Of a stretch of DNA of 64,000 nucleotides, positions 25,814-37,904 are shown in pieces (position 1 is the first letter of the stretch; each line of letters begins with the position of its first letter). The stretch comes from Posidonia oceanica (taxonomy: Eukaryota > Streptophyta > Magnoliopsida > Alismatales > Posidoniaceae), in the NCBI GenBank assembly GCA_037176725.1, contig JAZBRS010000026.1, positions 58,258,501 to 58,322,500 on the forward strand, given 5' to 3'. The translations under genes were made by a program, and so were the position numbers. The notes under the pieces were generated by a model. That model ran no database searches, had not been told where the DNA came from, and worked only from the letters and a program-made list of their open reading frames with translations.

Positions 25814-26332
25814 AGCAAGGTCAAGCGGAGCGAGGCCGCTGCTCAGGGTTGACAAGACACCCCATCTGACCGACGGGAGCAGAGCTTTGCTATGAGCGTG
25901 AGCTACTTATTCGGCGGATGCACCGAAAATTGTAGCCCGTTGCCGCAATGCAAAATGCAGGTGCAGATGGATGATGTGCAAGGTATGCGATGCATGCTAA
26001 TGCAAATGCAATGCAAACGTTAGTGCAAAAGTTAGTGCAGTTAGAATGCTGATGCAGTGCAAATGATACTGATGATGTTAAACTAGTATGCAATGCTAGC
26101 AAAGAAGGTGCAGAGATGATGCAAAAGAAATGCTAAAAGAAAGGCGCGATGTGGCGCAAAGATCTGGCGGGTTGGCCAAACTTGTGCGACAAGGCAGGGA
26201 AGAAAAGGTGCAGCTTGCCCCTGCCCAGGGAGCAAGCTAACAAAAAGGGGTGCGAGGGGAGAGAGGCCAACTCTCCTATCGCGAGGGGATGCAGGACTTT
26301 GCCTTCCTGGGGCAAGGTCACGCGAAGAGGGT
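25814..26332 (-). other. Conserved non-coding block next to the PPT in element A
   Basis: This block is shared with 37370-37904 and 61509-62040. It starts with inverted repeats that pair with the LTR end and continues with ATGCAATGCAT-rich sequence and a stretch around 26140-26330. No gene is visible. Confidence 0.55.
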
Positions 26333-27300
26333 GATAAGGTGTCGGGCTTATCGACCAGATAGTTTACGGTCCTATCAACCGGGAGTGATAGTTTACAGTC
26401 CTATCAACTGGAAGCGATAGTTTACGGTCCTATCAACCGGAGGCAGTTGTGAGTGATAGTTACTGGATATCAGCCGTATAACATGGTTGTGCGGGATAGT
26501 TTACGGTCCTATCAACCGGAACGATAGTTTACAGACCTATCAACTGGAGCGATAGTTTACAGTCCTATCAACTGGAAGCTATAGTTTACAGTCCTATCAA
26601 CTGGAATGCACAAACCATGAGGGATAGTTACTGGGTATCAGCCGTATAACGCAAATGCTAGAGAATGATAGTTTACGGTCCTATCAACCGGAGCGATAGT
26701 TTACAGTCCTATCAACTGGAGCGATAGTTTACAGTCCTATCAACTGGAAAGGGCATTTGCGAGGGATAGTTACTGGATATCAGCCGTATAACATGATTGC
26801 AAGTGATAGTTTACAGTCCTATCAACTGGAGCGATAGTTTACAGTCCTATCAACTGGAACGATAGTTTACAGTCCTATCAACTGGAAAGCGCAATCATGA
26901 GGGATAGTTACTGGGTATCAGCCGTATAATGCAATTGCAGGTGATAGTTTACGGTCCTATCAACCGGAGCGATAGTTTACAGTCCTATCAACTGGAACGA
27001 TAGTTTACAGTCCTATCAACTGGAGCGATAGTTTACAGTCCTATCAACTGGAAGCTACAATTGCAAGGGACAGTTATTGGATGTCAGCCGTATAACGTAA
27101 TTGCAAATGATAGTTTTGGGTATCAGCCAAGGATGAGTTTTGGATCATCAGCCAGAGAATGATAGTTTACAGTCCTATCAACTGGAAGGTGCAATTACGA
27201 GGGACAGTTACTGGATGTCAGCCGTATAACACAACTGCGAGCCAAATCGGGGATCAGCCCAAGATGATAGTTTACGGTCCTATCAACCGGAAAGAGCAGT
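26333..27300 (-). repeat. Structured module array of element A (five branches)
   Basis: About twenty modules of 26-29 bp follow the pattern GATAG...CGGT...CTATC...ACCG. In the sense RNA this gives two interleaved stems of 5 and 4 bp with loops of 1, 1 and 4 nt. Separator modules containing GTTACTGGATATCAGCCG divide the array into five branches. Branch stems are 26483-26492/26608-26618, 26650-26658/26753-26761, 26793-26800/26891-26898, 26930-26937/27058-27065 and 27096-27104/27191-27199. An outer stem 26443-26451/27230-27238 closes all of them. Function is unknown. Confidence 0.85.
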
Positions 27301-27457
27301 GATTGATTGATTGATTGATTGATATTGATAAGAAAAGGGAGAGATTGATGATTGATATTGATAAGAAAAAGGAGAGATTGATGATTGATATTGATAAGAA
27401 AAAGGAGAGATTGATGATTGATATTGATAAGAGAAAGGAGAGATTGATGATTGATAT
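27301..27457. repeat. GATT / GATATTGATAAG tandem repeats, end of the A internal stub
   Basis: GATTGATT repeats pass into a 34-bp unit (TTGATAAGAAAAAGGAGAGA and neighbours). The array is cut at 27457 by the LTR of element B. The bases GATAT at 27453-27457 would be B's target duplication. Confidence 0.7.
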
Positions 27458-30400
27458 TATAGTAATCCCAATCGGAATCAGGCTTACCATTAGCGACGAT
27501 TTGATCCGAGGAAGAGGCTCAACTCGAAAACACTTAAAATCGAGGAGAAAAGAGGAAGATAAGACAAATCAAAGTCGCCACCATGTCTATTAACGGAAGA
27601 CAAGGAAAACCGAGGGAAATGCGTGGATTAACACGCAAAACCAAGCAAGAAATGCAAAGCAAAGCAATGCAAAGGAAAACAAATGCAAATGAATGCAAAT
27701 GAGATGACTCTAGCCTAAGATAAGGGCGATATGGTCATTGCGGGCCAAAAGACTGGGCAAGGACTCCTGTTACGCGCGGGGAAGGTGTTAGGCACCCCCG
27801 ACACGCCCGAGAATCGGTCTTTCTAGGCTTACGCTCGCATACGCAGGGAAATGAAGATTTGAATGCCTATGTGCCTATGAATGCCTAAATGAATGCTTAT
27901 AGGTGTGCTCTAAGTGGAAGGATGCAAAGCAAGGAAGTAAACGTGCTATCTAAGTGCTCAGCCACGCTGTCTGTGTTCCGAACTGGACGAAACCTGGCTC
28001 GTGAGAACTCCAGGCAGTAAGCATCATTGCCCTACATGCAAATGCAGGCGAAAAAGCAAAACAACGGGAAAATCATGCAATGCAGGCGACATGCAAGAGA
28101 AAACGGCGTAAAATGCGCAAAACGAGGCAAGAAACGAAAACAGCACGCGAAACGATGCAAAAAGACAAGACGGGCACGCCAAACAGCGTAAAAGAGAAAG
28201 CGGGCACGCAAAACGGTGCCAAAACGAGAGCGGGCACGCAAAACGATGCCAAAAGCAGCGAGATAAAAACCTCGGAAAAGCCATGCGAATGCAAATGCAA
28301 GGAAAAAGATTAGGAGAGGCAAAAGAGAAGTAAAACAGCGCGTGTGTGAGAACAGACGCTGTTTAGGGCCACACAGAGTAGGTGTGAAGACCTACAAAGG
28401 GGAGAAGTGAGCAAATGGAGGGATTACCACTTTTTTTGTGACCGTTTCCCACTAAACCGCTCCACGATGTGTCTCGCACGCTGCCCAAAGCTCGCGATGC
28501 GATCGGATCGTGGAAAAGGGGGAAGAAAGTCGCATTAAGTGGTGAATCCAGGGAAAACACAACACGAAACACTCAGGAGTACACGAAACGGGGATTGGAG
28601 TTGATAGACAAGAAGAGGAGGCCTTATTCTACATGCTCAAAGAGACAGAAAGCGAAAATGAGGCAAATAGTGCAAATGATATGCAAATGAATGCAATGCA
28701 GGGGTTCAGGAGGACATACCTGGAAAACCTGGAGCCTGATCTGAAATCTGCTTGGTCCATGCTGAAGAGCGCTTCACCGCGGTCGTATGGGCAGCTTGTT
28801 TGGGAAGATCCAACGGCCGGATTGGAAGATATCGCAGCTTCAAGGCAGGAGGGCCAGAACAGGGGAGAAGAACAGATCTAAGTGTTCAGGAGATCCTAGG
28901 GGTGTGCAAAAAGGTCCTCCCAGGTGAATGGGAGCTAAAGGGACTCAAGTGTGTGCAAAAGATGCTTAATGCAAGGCTAAATGAATGCAAATGCATGCAG
29001 GAAGCAAGAAAAGACACAAGGGGGATTTTTAGAAAAACTGGGGTTCAAATGCTATTTTTTAAAAAGGTGGGGGTTTTAATGCAAAAGTTTGGAAAAGATT
29101 GGGGCTTTCAGGCAGGGGTTTTGAAAAACAGGGGGGGTTGCATGCAGTTTTGCAAAGGATTGGGATTGAAATGCAATTTTTAAAAGTGGGTATGCATTAG
29201 GAGAGGTTTTGAAAACATGTTGCAAGTCAGAATGCAATTTTGAAAACTTTGAGGTCTAAAATGCAATTTTTCCAGAAAAACAGGGTCTTATGGAGTCTGG
29301 GAATGCAAGTGAGGGACCTACATGCAATTTTGCAAACATGGGGGGGCTAAAATGCAATTTCAGGGGCAAAACAGGCATTTTTAAATGATTTTATAAGGAT
29401 GCAAAGGACCTATGTGTCATTTTTAAATCATGCAGGGTCAAAAGTGCAATTTAATATGCAAAATATGCACTGAAAACACTGACTGTGGACTGACATGCAA
29501 TTTTCACAATATGCAGGGTTGAAAATGCAATGTAATAAGCTAAATATGCATGCAGAATGACTACTGTGCATTTAAAAGGACCTACATGCAAAAATGAGAA
29601 AACAGAAGGGAAAATATGCAATGCAGCAAGCAAAAATTAAAATTAAAACCTAAGTTCTACAGTGCAATGGATCAGACAGCAAAAATGAGAAAAAACAGGG
29701 ATCTGGAATGCAATATAATAAGGCAAACTTAATACATTTAAATTAAATAATCTACTGCAGGATTCAGATGCAAAAATTGAAACCAGAAGGGCTAAAGCAT
29801 AATTTTTTATAACTGGCAAGCACAGTAAACAGACTAGAATGCAAATGCAGAAAAACAGAAATACTTTATGCAATTCAGCATGGTTTTAAATCAAAAGGAC
29901 AGCAGATTAAATGACATAAGGACTGAAACGCAAAAATAAGAAAACTTAGACTAAGCATGCAATATTTACCTAAAAACTATACAGATGTAAAAATAAAGCT
30001 ACAGTAACGGCCGACGGCCGTGAGCACTGTAGCAGCTGGTTGCCAGCGCTCGCGACCGCCGGCACAGGGCTGCTGGGGACGCGCGGACGGGCGGAGCAGG
30101 TGCTCCCGGCGCTGACGGAGGTCTGACGGCGATTGGCGGAGGACGACACGGCCTGGAACGCACCGGAGCGCTCGCCGGAGGTCTGCAAAACTTCAGGAGG
30201 TTCGTCCGGCCGTTCGACGCTGCGACGCGGCGTTCTGATGGTCGGAGAATGCTCCCGAGGTTCATGCGGAGCTCGGACGGTTGCTGGAGCCATGTTCCGC
30301 TGGCCGGAGCGACGTGAAGGCCGGAAGAGCTCGCCGGAGAAGACGATCTGACCGGAGCTGGCAATCGGAGCAGGAGGGCCGAAATCCTACTTCTAAGGGG

Positions 30401-31363
30401 CGGAGAAGCAGCACGGGAAGAAAAAAAGACTAAGGGAGTAAAGAATCACCTGAGCCCGCGTCTAAGTCGTCCTCCCGACGTCGATGGCTTCAGCAGTCGT
30501 CGGCGAAGGTCGTCCGGTCGCTGCGGGCGTCGTCGACCGCTCGCGAAGGCTGGAGCTGTTTCAGGACGTCCTTCCGGTGCTTCCCGATCGATCGGATGGA
30601 AGCTTCAGAGCTCAGAGAGAGATCTGGCAATTTGTGGGTTCAGACGGATAGCCGAAGGTCGGAGGGGTTGTTTGCTGCACGTCGGACTGGATGGGACCCT
30701 CCGGGAGGTTGCTGGAGGTCCGGTGAGTGGTTCTCGATGATTGGATTATGGTTCTGGAGAGTGTAGAGGGAGATTGAAGGTTGGTCTGATTTCTGGTCCG
30801 AAGGAGGGGTAAGTGTTTGTAGTGAAGCTCGCGGTCTGTGGTGAGGGATAGGGCCGGAGGTTAGGTGTTTCTGAAAGGTGGAGGTCAGGTGGATTTCTGG
30901 GTGGAATTTGGGAAGAAGTGGTGGACGGGAGTGAAGGGAATTCTGGAGTGGGTTGTGTTGGGTTTACAGTTGGAGTTTCAGGTGATGTTCAGGTGATTTG
31001 GGATGGTTTCAGTGGTGGAATGGCCGTGAAGTGGTGAAGGAAGAATGCAGGATTGCTGGGTGAGTTTGGGGTATCAATTAGGAGAGGTTCTGAGGCCGGG
31101 AAGGGTGCTGGTTTGTTGGAAAAAGAAGAGGAGGATTTGCTGTGGATTTCAGAGGGAAAAGGAGAAGGATTTGGGTGGGGAATGCTCTGGAATGGCGGCC
31201 TCTCTCCGGGATGCCAAGAAGGACACTCGGGCTCTCTCCTACTGCTCTCTCTTTTCTGGAATTAGAGGGTGAAGAGGAGGAAGAAAGGAGGTCGCTCAGG
31301 TGGGGAGAAGGCTCTGGATTCTGGTTTCTCTCCGGTTGCTAACTGCTGGTCTCTCACTGATGG
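27458..31363 (-). repeat. 3' LTR of element B, left part
   Basis: This matches the left two thirds of the A and C LTRs: a U5-like block with CAAAGTCGCCAC (27570-27581), the conserved hairpin (27779-27798), a short 30-bp repeat block (28120-28260), ATGCAATTTT repeats (29000-29900) and a GC-rich island (29990-31300). It starts TATAGTAATCCC where the A LTR has TGTAGTAATCCC, so the terminal dinucleotide is mutated. The LTR is split by element C and resumes at 59544; together the parts give about 5857 bp. Confidence 0.82.
31359..31363. repeat. Target-site duplication of element C (GATGG), left copy
   Basis: GATGG directly precedes the LTR start at 31364 and is repeated directly after the right LTR at 59539-59543. 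Confidence 0.9.
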
Positions 31364-34300
31364 TGTAGCGATCCCGATCGGAATCAGGCTCGCTAATTAG
31401 CGGCGATTGGATCCGAGGAAGAGGCTCAACTCGAAAACACTTAAAATCGAGGAGAAAAGGGAAAGATAAGACAAATCAGAGTCGCCACCATGTCTATTAA
31501 CGGGAGACAAGGAAAACCGGGGGAAATGCGCGAATTAACGCGCAAAACCAAGCAAGAAATGCAAAGCAGAGCAGTGCAAAGGAAAACAAATGCAAATGAA
31601 TGCAAATGAGATGACTCTAGCCTAGGATAAGGGCAATATGGTCATTGCGGGCCAAAAGACAGGGCAAGGACTCCTGTTACGTGCGGGGAAGGTGTTAGGC
31701 ACCCCCGACACGCCCGAGAATCGGTCTTTCTAGGCTTACGCTCGCATATGCAGGGAAATGCAGGATTGAATGCCTATGTGCCTATGAATGCTTAAATGAA
31801 TGCTCAAGGAGTGCTCTAAGTGGGAAAATGCAAGGCAGAGAAGTAAACGTGCTCTCTAAATGCTCAGCTACGCTGTCTGTGTTCCGAACCAGGCGAAACC
31901 TAGCTCGTGAGAACTCCAGACAGTAAGCATCATAGCCCTATATGCAAATGCAGACGAGAAAGCAAAACAGCGTTAAAATCATGCAATGCGATCGACATGC
32001 AAGAGAAAACGGCGTAAAACGCGCAAAACGAAGCGAGAAACAAGAATGCACGCAAAACGATGCGAAAGAGCGAAACCGGTGCGCAAAATAAGCGAAAAAA
32101 AGTAAGGCGGCACGCAAAACGAGACAATAAAACAGAATGGTACGCAAAACGATGCAAAAAGAACGAAACCGGCACGCAAAGCAAGCGAAAAACAAGACGG
32201 GCGCGAAACGAGGCAAGAAAGCAGAATGGCACGCAAAACGGTGCGAAAAGAACGAAATCGGCGGGCAAAATGAGCGAAAAAGCAAGGCGGCACGCAAAAC
32301 GAGACAACAAAACAGAATGGCACGCAAAACGATGCAAAAGAACGAAACCGGCACGCAAAGCAAGCGAAAAACAAGACGGGCGCGAAACGAGGCAAGAAAG
32401 CAGAATGGCACGCAAAACGGTGCAAAAGAAACGAAATCGGCAGGCAAAATGAGCGAAAAAGCAAGGCAGCACGCAAAACGAGACAACAAAACAGAATGGC
32501 ACGCAAAACGATGCAAAAAGAACGAAACTGAGCACGCGAAATGGTGCCAAAACAAGACGGGCGCGCAAAACGGTGCAAAAGCAAAGCAGGCACGCAAAAC
32601 GGTGCCAAAACAGCGGAACAAAACCCCGGAAAAGCTATGCGAATGCCAATGCAAAGAAAAAGATCAGCAGAAGCCAAAGAGAGGTAAGACAGCGCGTGTG
32701 TGAGAACAGACGCTGTTCGGGGCCGCACAGAGCAGGTGTAAAGACCTGCAAAGGGGAGAGTGAGCAAACGGAGGGATTACCGCCTCTTTGTGACCGTTTC
32801 CCACTAAACCGCTCCACGGTGTGTCTCGCACGCTGCCCAAAGCTCGCGATGCGATCGGATCGTGGAAAAGGGGGAAGAAAGTCACATTAAGTGGCAAATC
32901 CAGGGAAAACACAACACAAAACACTCAAGAATACGCGAAACGGGGATTGGAATTGATAGACAAGAAGGGGAGGTCCTATTCTACATGCTCCAAGAGACCG
33001 AAAGCGAAAACGAAGCAAACTATGCAAACGGCATGCGATTGAATGCAATGCAAAGGTTCAAGAGGGCATACCTGGAAATCCTGGGGTCTGATCTGAAATC
33101 TGCTTGGTCCGTGCTGAAGAGCGCTTCGCTGCAGTCGCCTGGGCAGCTTGTTTAGGAAGATCCAACGGCCGGATTGAAAGATATCGCAGCTTCAGGGCGG
33201 AAAGGCCAGAACAGGAGAGAAGAACAGACCTAGGTGTTCAGGAGGTCCTAGGGATGTGCAAAAGGGGCCTCCCAGGTGGATGGGAGCTGAGGGGGCTCTG
33301 GTGTGTGCGAAAGAAACTTAATGCAAAGCTACATGAATGCAAATGCATGCAAGGTGCCAGAAAAGACAAGGAGGAAGACTTTTTAGAAAAAAAGGAGTTC
33401 AAATGCTATTTTAAAAAAAGAAAAGGGGCTTAAATGCAAATTTTTGAAAAGGATGGGGCTTACAGGCAGGGATTCTGAGAACAGGAGGTGGCAGAGGGTA
33501 GTTTTGCAAAAAATAGGCTTCAGAACACAGCTTTTAAAAGTTGGTATGTATCAGAGGAGGTTTTGACAGCGAAGGACAAGCAAAAAGCAATTTTTTAAAA
33601 CATGAGGGGCTAAAGTGTAATTTTTCCAGAAAACAGGGTCCTGGGGAGTCTGGGAATGCAAGTGGAGGGTCTATATGCAATTTTATAAGAATAGGAGCTA
33701 AGATGCAACTTTAGGGGCAAAACGGTCTTTTTACATGACTTTAAGGGGATGCAAGGACCTATATGTCATTTTTAAATCATGCAAGGGTCAAGTATGCAAT
33801 TTTAGATGCAAAATGTGTTCTGAAATTACTGACCATGGACTGACATGCAATTTTTTGAAAGTGCAAGGTTGAAAATGCAATGCAATAAGCTAAGATGCAT
33901 GCAAAATGATCATTATGCATTTAAAATGGACCTAGATGCAAAAATGAAAAATCAGAGGGGCAAACATGCAATACAGTAAGCAAACAATCTAGATTAAGAC
34001 CTAGGTTCTACATTACAATGGATCAGACAGCAAAAATGAAAAAAAACAGGGATATAGAATGCAATGCAATAAGGCAAACCATGCATATTAAAATTACATG
34101 AACTACTGTAGGACCTGGATGCAAATATTGAAAGTATAAGGGCTGAAACGAAATTTTTTATAACTAGCAAACACAGTAAGTGGACTTTCATGCAAATATT
34201 GAAAACTATAAACAGATCCTGCAATTTAACATGGTTTTAGATCAAAATAGCATAAGTTTAAACATGCTTTGGACTTAAACGCAATAATCAAAAACTTAAA

Positions 34301-37300
34301 CGAAAGAAATGCAATGTAAAAAAAATTACCTAAGTTAACAAAAGAAAGAAAAAGAAGGGGAGGACTTACAGTGGAGGAGGCCGACCTTCGCCGGCGATTC
34401 CTCCAGGCCGGTGGAGGAGGGGTGACGCGAGGCGGCGGCAGGCGGGGGGGAACCGGCGTGACGCGGCGGAGGCGGAGGAGGTCTGCGGCGGAGCTTCGGT
34501 GGAGGCGGGCGCGCGTGGGGAGCTGCTGTCCTTGCAGTTCCGGCGACCGGTGCCGGAGAAGAAGGCAACTCCGGCGAGTCTTTGCGGGCAGCACAGGTGA
34601 CGAAACACCTCGGGGAAAAGCCGAGGAGCAAGAGGACGACGAGGGGAATCCGGGGGTAGTTTGCCTCGACCCTTTCGCACGCCGGAACAGCCCACCCACC
34701 TGGGTGGGTTTCGGCCAGCCGGAGGAAGGTGGAGACGGCAGAGGACGGCGGCTGCTGGTGTGGGGGCGGTTCGGGGGCGTCGCCGGAGGTCCAAGGAAGA
34801 TGACGGAGGTTCCAGAAGTGTCTTCTACGGCCTGGAGCAAGATCTGGTTCAGTGGAGGCTCAACTGTGAAGGCCGAGGTGGGTGCGGCGTTGTGCGGCGT
34901 TCCAGGCCGAGGCAAGGGTACGGGCGGCTAGGTGGTTGCTTGGGGAGTGCGTGGGAGGAATCGGAAGTGGATTTCACTGAGTGTGGAGGAAGATATGGGT
35001 GTTTGAAGATTTTGGCAAAAAGGAGGACCCAAGTGTTTGTAGTGGACTGTGAGGAGTGTGGAAGGTTTTAGGGCGCGATTTTGGGTGGCTTGGGAAGGTG
35101 GTTGCTTGGTGAGTCTGATGGCAAAGTTCTGGGATTTTAGGAGGCTCGTGGTGGTGGGTTTGCAATGTGGAAGGTCGGCAAGATGGTGTTGGGTGCTGAA
35201 GAGTTTGGAGCTTGATTCCGGGAAGGTTTGAAGGTGTTTTTCAGTTCTGGAAGAAGGGTGAGGGAGCTGGGAGCTTGGTCTGTGCAGGTGTATTGGCCGA
35301 ACTCCCTTTCTGGTTCCAAGATCTCAAGTTTTGTTGCCTCAAAGTTGCTGGTTTCCAACAGTCAAAGGGAGGGCATGGGTCTCTGTTTTCTGCCACCATT
35401 GGCAGGGCATGGAGGGAATGGTCTTGGTCGTGGGTCGTGGGTGATGGTGGGAGGTCAAGGTGGTGTCAGGGAGGTTTGAAAAAAAAGAAAACCAATGGGG
35501 GAGAGGTGTTGTCGTTTGCAGGTTGTGAGAGAGGAGGAGAGTGGAAGAAGAAGAAGGGATGGAGGGAAGAAGAAGGAGTTGGGCATGGGCTGGGCCTTGA
35601 GCACAGTAGTAGAAAAGAAATTAAGAAAGAAGGAAAGAAGGAGGGGTAGAAAAGAAAGGGAAGAAGGAAGAAAAAGAAAGAAAGAGGAGAAAGAAGGAAG
35701 AAAATAAGAATAAAAAATAAAAATAGAAAAGGATGGGAAGAGTTTTTAGAATGGTTGTGTTTAGGTTAAGATTTTAATTAGGTTTTTTAATGATTGTTTT
35801 GGGTTAATTAGTGTGTTTTAGGATTGATTAGGGTTTTAGGGTTTTGGTTTTGCTTTTAATTAGTTTTTACTTGATTAAGTGTTTGTTAAATCTTTTTAAA
35901 TTGTTTTAAAAATCGTGCTTTTCTTGTTGAGCATTTTAGGATATTGATTAGGATTTTTTAGGATTTATTTTTGTATTAATTAGGATTGTTTTTAGGTTTT
36001 TAAGTTTTAGTCTTCTTGGGGTTTTTCCTTCTTAAGTCTTTTGGATTAGGTTTTTTTAATTTTTATTTGCTGACTTTTCTTGATGTTTTTTAATTAGGTT
36101 TCTCTTGTTTGATTAAGAGTCTTCAAGTCCTTTTGATGTGTTCTTCATTCTTTTTAATTGAGTTCTCAAATTGTTTTCCTTAAGTTTGTTAAGTTAAGCT
36201 TTTTCTTTCATTAATTACTTATCTTAGTGTTCTTAATTGTTTCACTTCTCTTTTAGGGTTTATTTTTTAATTCTTTTGGTAGGGTTTTTACTTTTGGTGG
36301 GTCTTGATTTTGTTTTAGTTTTTTCCTAAATTTTTGGGTATTTTCTTTTGGTTTGTTTTGCATTTTTTAGTTTGCATGCTTGATTTTCTTTTTAGCCTGA
36401 TTTAGTTAAGTTTAAGTTTTTTAATTGATTGCTTAATGTTTTTTAATTGTTTTCCTTAGAGTTCTGGTTTGTCTCTTTTATGTTTTGGAATTTTATGGAT
36501 TTTTAGGGGTTTTTATGGGTTTTTGCAAAAGAAAGAAAAGGAAAAGAGAAGGAGGAAGAAAATGGAAAAAGGGAGAAATAAAAGGGAAAGAGATGAGTTG
36601 GAGGGAAATGATTTTTTAAAATTCAGAGAAAATGCTAAAAATAAAATAAAAATAGGGATAAGATAGAGAAGGGATAGAAGCACAAAGGGGGCCCACAGCC
36701 AGGCCAGGGAAAGGGCAAGAAGGGGATGAAAAGGGAGATGATAATCAGGAGAGAGAGAGGAGAGAGAAAATGATAATCCTGGAGAGAGAAAAGGATAATT
36801 TGGATGAAAGGGGGTCTTAAGGGTTTTGGAATGGGGTGGAAATTGGTGAGTGGGTAGTCTAGGGCTTAAGGTATTAGGTCTAAGGTTTTGGTTTGATTCT
36901 AAGAAGGTTTTGGAGGGGTTTCAAGGTGTAGAAAAAGGGGAGATTCACCTAGGTTTTCTAGGGTTTTTGGGAATGGGTTAGGTTTAGAAATTTCTAGGTT
37001 CTAGAGTAGGTTTGTTGAGTGGGTGTTGGTGGATTTTCCTATGGATTTTGGTCAAGTTTTGAGCTCCGGAAGAGGGGTAAAGGCTTAGGTCAAGTTGGCT
37101 AGTTTTGAAGGGTAAAAAGGAGGGTTAGGGTTTGGGTTTGGCTTGGGTTTTGAATGGTTTGAGGGTAAGGTTTTGGGATGGTTTCAGGGTAAGGTTTTGG
37201 GGTTAGAAAACGGGTGTGGTTCTAGGTTTGGCTTTGAGGTTTGAGCTGGAGTTTTGATTTGGGAAGAAGGATGAAGAGAAATGTGCGATTTTGGGTTTTT

Positions 37301-37354
37301 CCTAGCCGCCAGAGAGGTCCGCCGATTCAGCCTTGTCGAAATGGGGTGTCAACA
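31364..37354 (-). repeat. 3' LTR of element C (5991 bp)
   Basis: It starts TGTAGCGATCCC and ends GGGGTGTCAACA on the plus strand. Blocks from left are the U5-like end with CAGAGTCGCCAC (31477-31488), the conserved hairpin near 31690, tandem repeats (32040-32620), ATGCAATTTT repeats (33300-34300), a GC-rich island (34370-35600), a T-rich tract (35740-36470) and a G/A-rich terminal kilobase. In sense, a pyrimidine-rich stretch (about 35740-35500) precedes the GC-rich island and could be a Y-patch core promoter; that is only a guess. Confidence 0.93.
32040..32620. repeat. ~30-bp repeats in a ~179-bp higher-order unit, C 3' LTR
   Basis: GAACGAAACCGGCACGC occurs at about 32160 and 32340, and a variant at 32520, a spacing of 179-180 bp. 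Subunits carry GGCACGCAAAACG and CAAAACGAGAC words. The copy in the other LTR is 54224-54804. Long open frames here are artefacts of the repeats. Confidence 0.8.
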
Positions 37355-37368
37355 GATGCCCCTCCCTG
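37355..37368 (-). promoter_or_regulatory. Polypurine tract of element C
   Basis: The minus strand reads CAGGGAGGGGCATC immediately before the LTR. It lies in the loop side of a large inverted repeat whose one arm is the LTR terminus (37341-37350 with 37411-37420). Confidence 0.78.
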
Positions 37369-37904
37369 AGCGAGGTCAAGGGGACCGAGACCGCTGCTCA
37401 GGGTTGACAAGACACCCCATTTGACCGGAGGGCCAAAAGATTTGCTATTGGCGTGAGTTACTTATTCGGCGGATGCACCGAACGTCATAGCCCATTGCCG
37501 CAGTGCGAGACGCTAGGTGCAGATGAATGATGCTAAGTATGCAATGCATGCTAATGCGATGCAAAAGTTAGTACAAAAGTTAGCGTAACTAGAAGAGATG
37601 CTGATGCCACGCAAGTGATGCTGATGATGTTGAATTAATATGCAATGCTAGCTGAGAAAGTACGGAGACGATGCAAAAGAGAAGATAAAAGGACGCGATG
37701 TGGCGCAAGGATCTGGCAGGGAGGCCAAACTTACGCGACAAAGCGAGGGGAAACAGGGTGCAGCTTGTCCCCGTCTGGGGAACAAGCCAGCAGGAAAGAA
37801 AAGAGTGCGAGGGGAGAGAGGCCAACTCTCCTATCGCAGAAAGGGGGTGCGTGACTTTGTCTTCCTGGGACAAGGTCACGCCGAAAAGGAGAAAAAAAAA
37901 TGAT
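37369..37904 (-). other. Conserved non-coding block next to the PPT in element C
   Basis: The first 60 bp contain the inner hairpin arms CCCTGAGC (37364-37371) and GCTCAGGG (37396-37403) and the arm GACACCCCAT. The rest is ATGCAATGC-rich and shared with A and B. No gene is visible. Confidence 0.55.

Noticed and set aside
26333..27300. CRISPR-like look of regularly repeated 26-29 bp units
   Set aside because: The sequence is plant nuclear retrotransposon DNA; there are no unique spacers of constant length and no cas genes. The pattern is explained by paired modules.
31930..32767. Overlapping frames of 188-262 codons in the C LTRs, also at 54114-54951
   Set aside because: Repeat-derived, present in several frames of both strands at once, and located in LTR tandem repeats.
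34226..35649. GC-rich frames of 136-229 codons in the C 3' LTR (copies at 56410-57833)
   Set aside because: They overlap on both strands and are Pro/Arg-rich or Gly-rich; they reflect GC composition of the LTR island rather than a gene.
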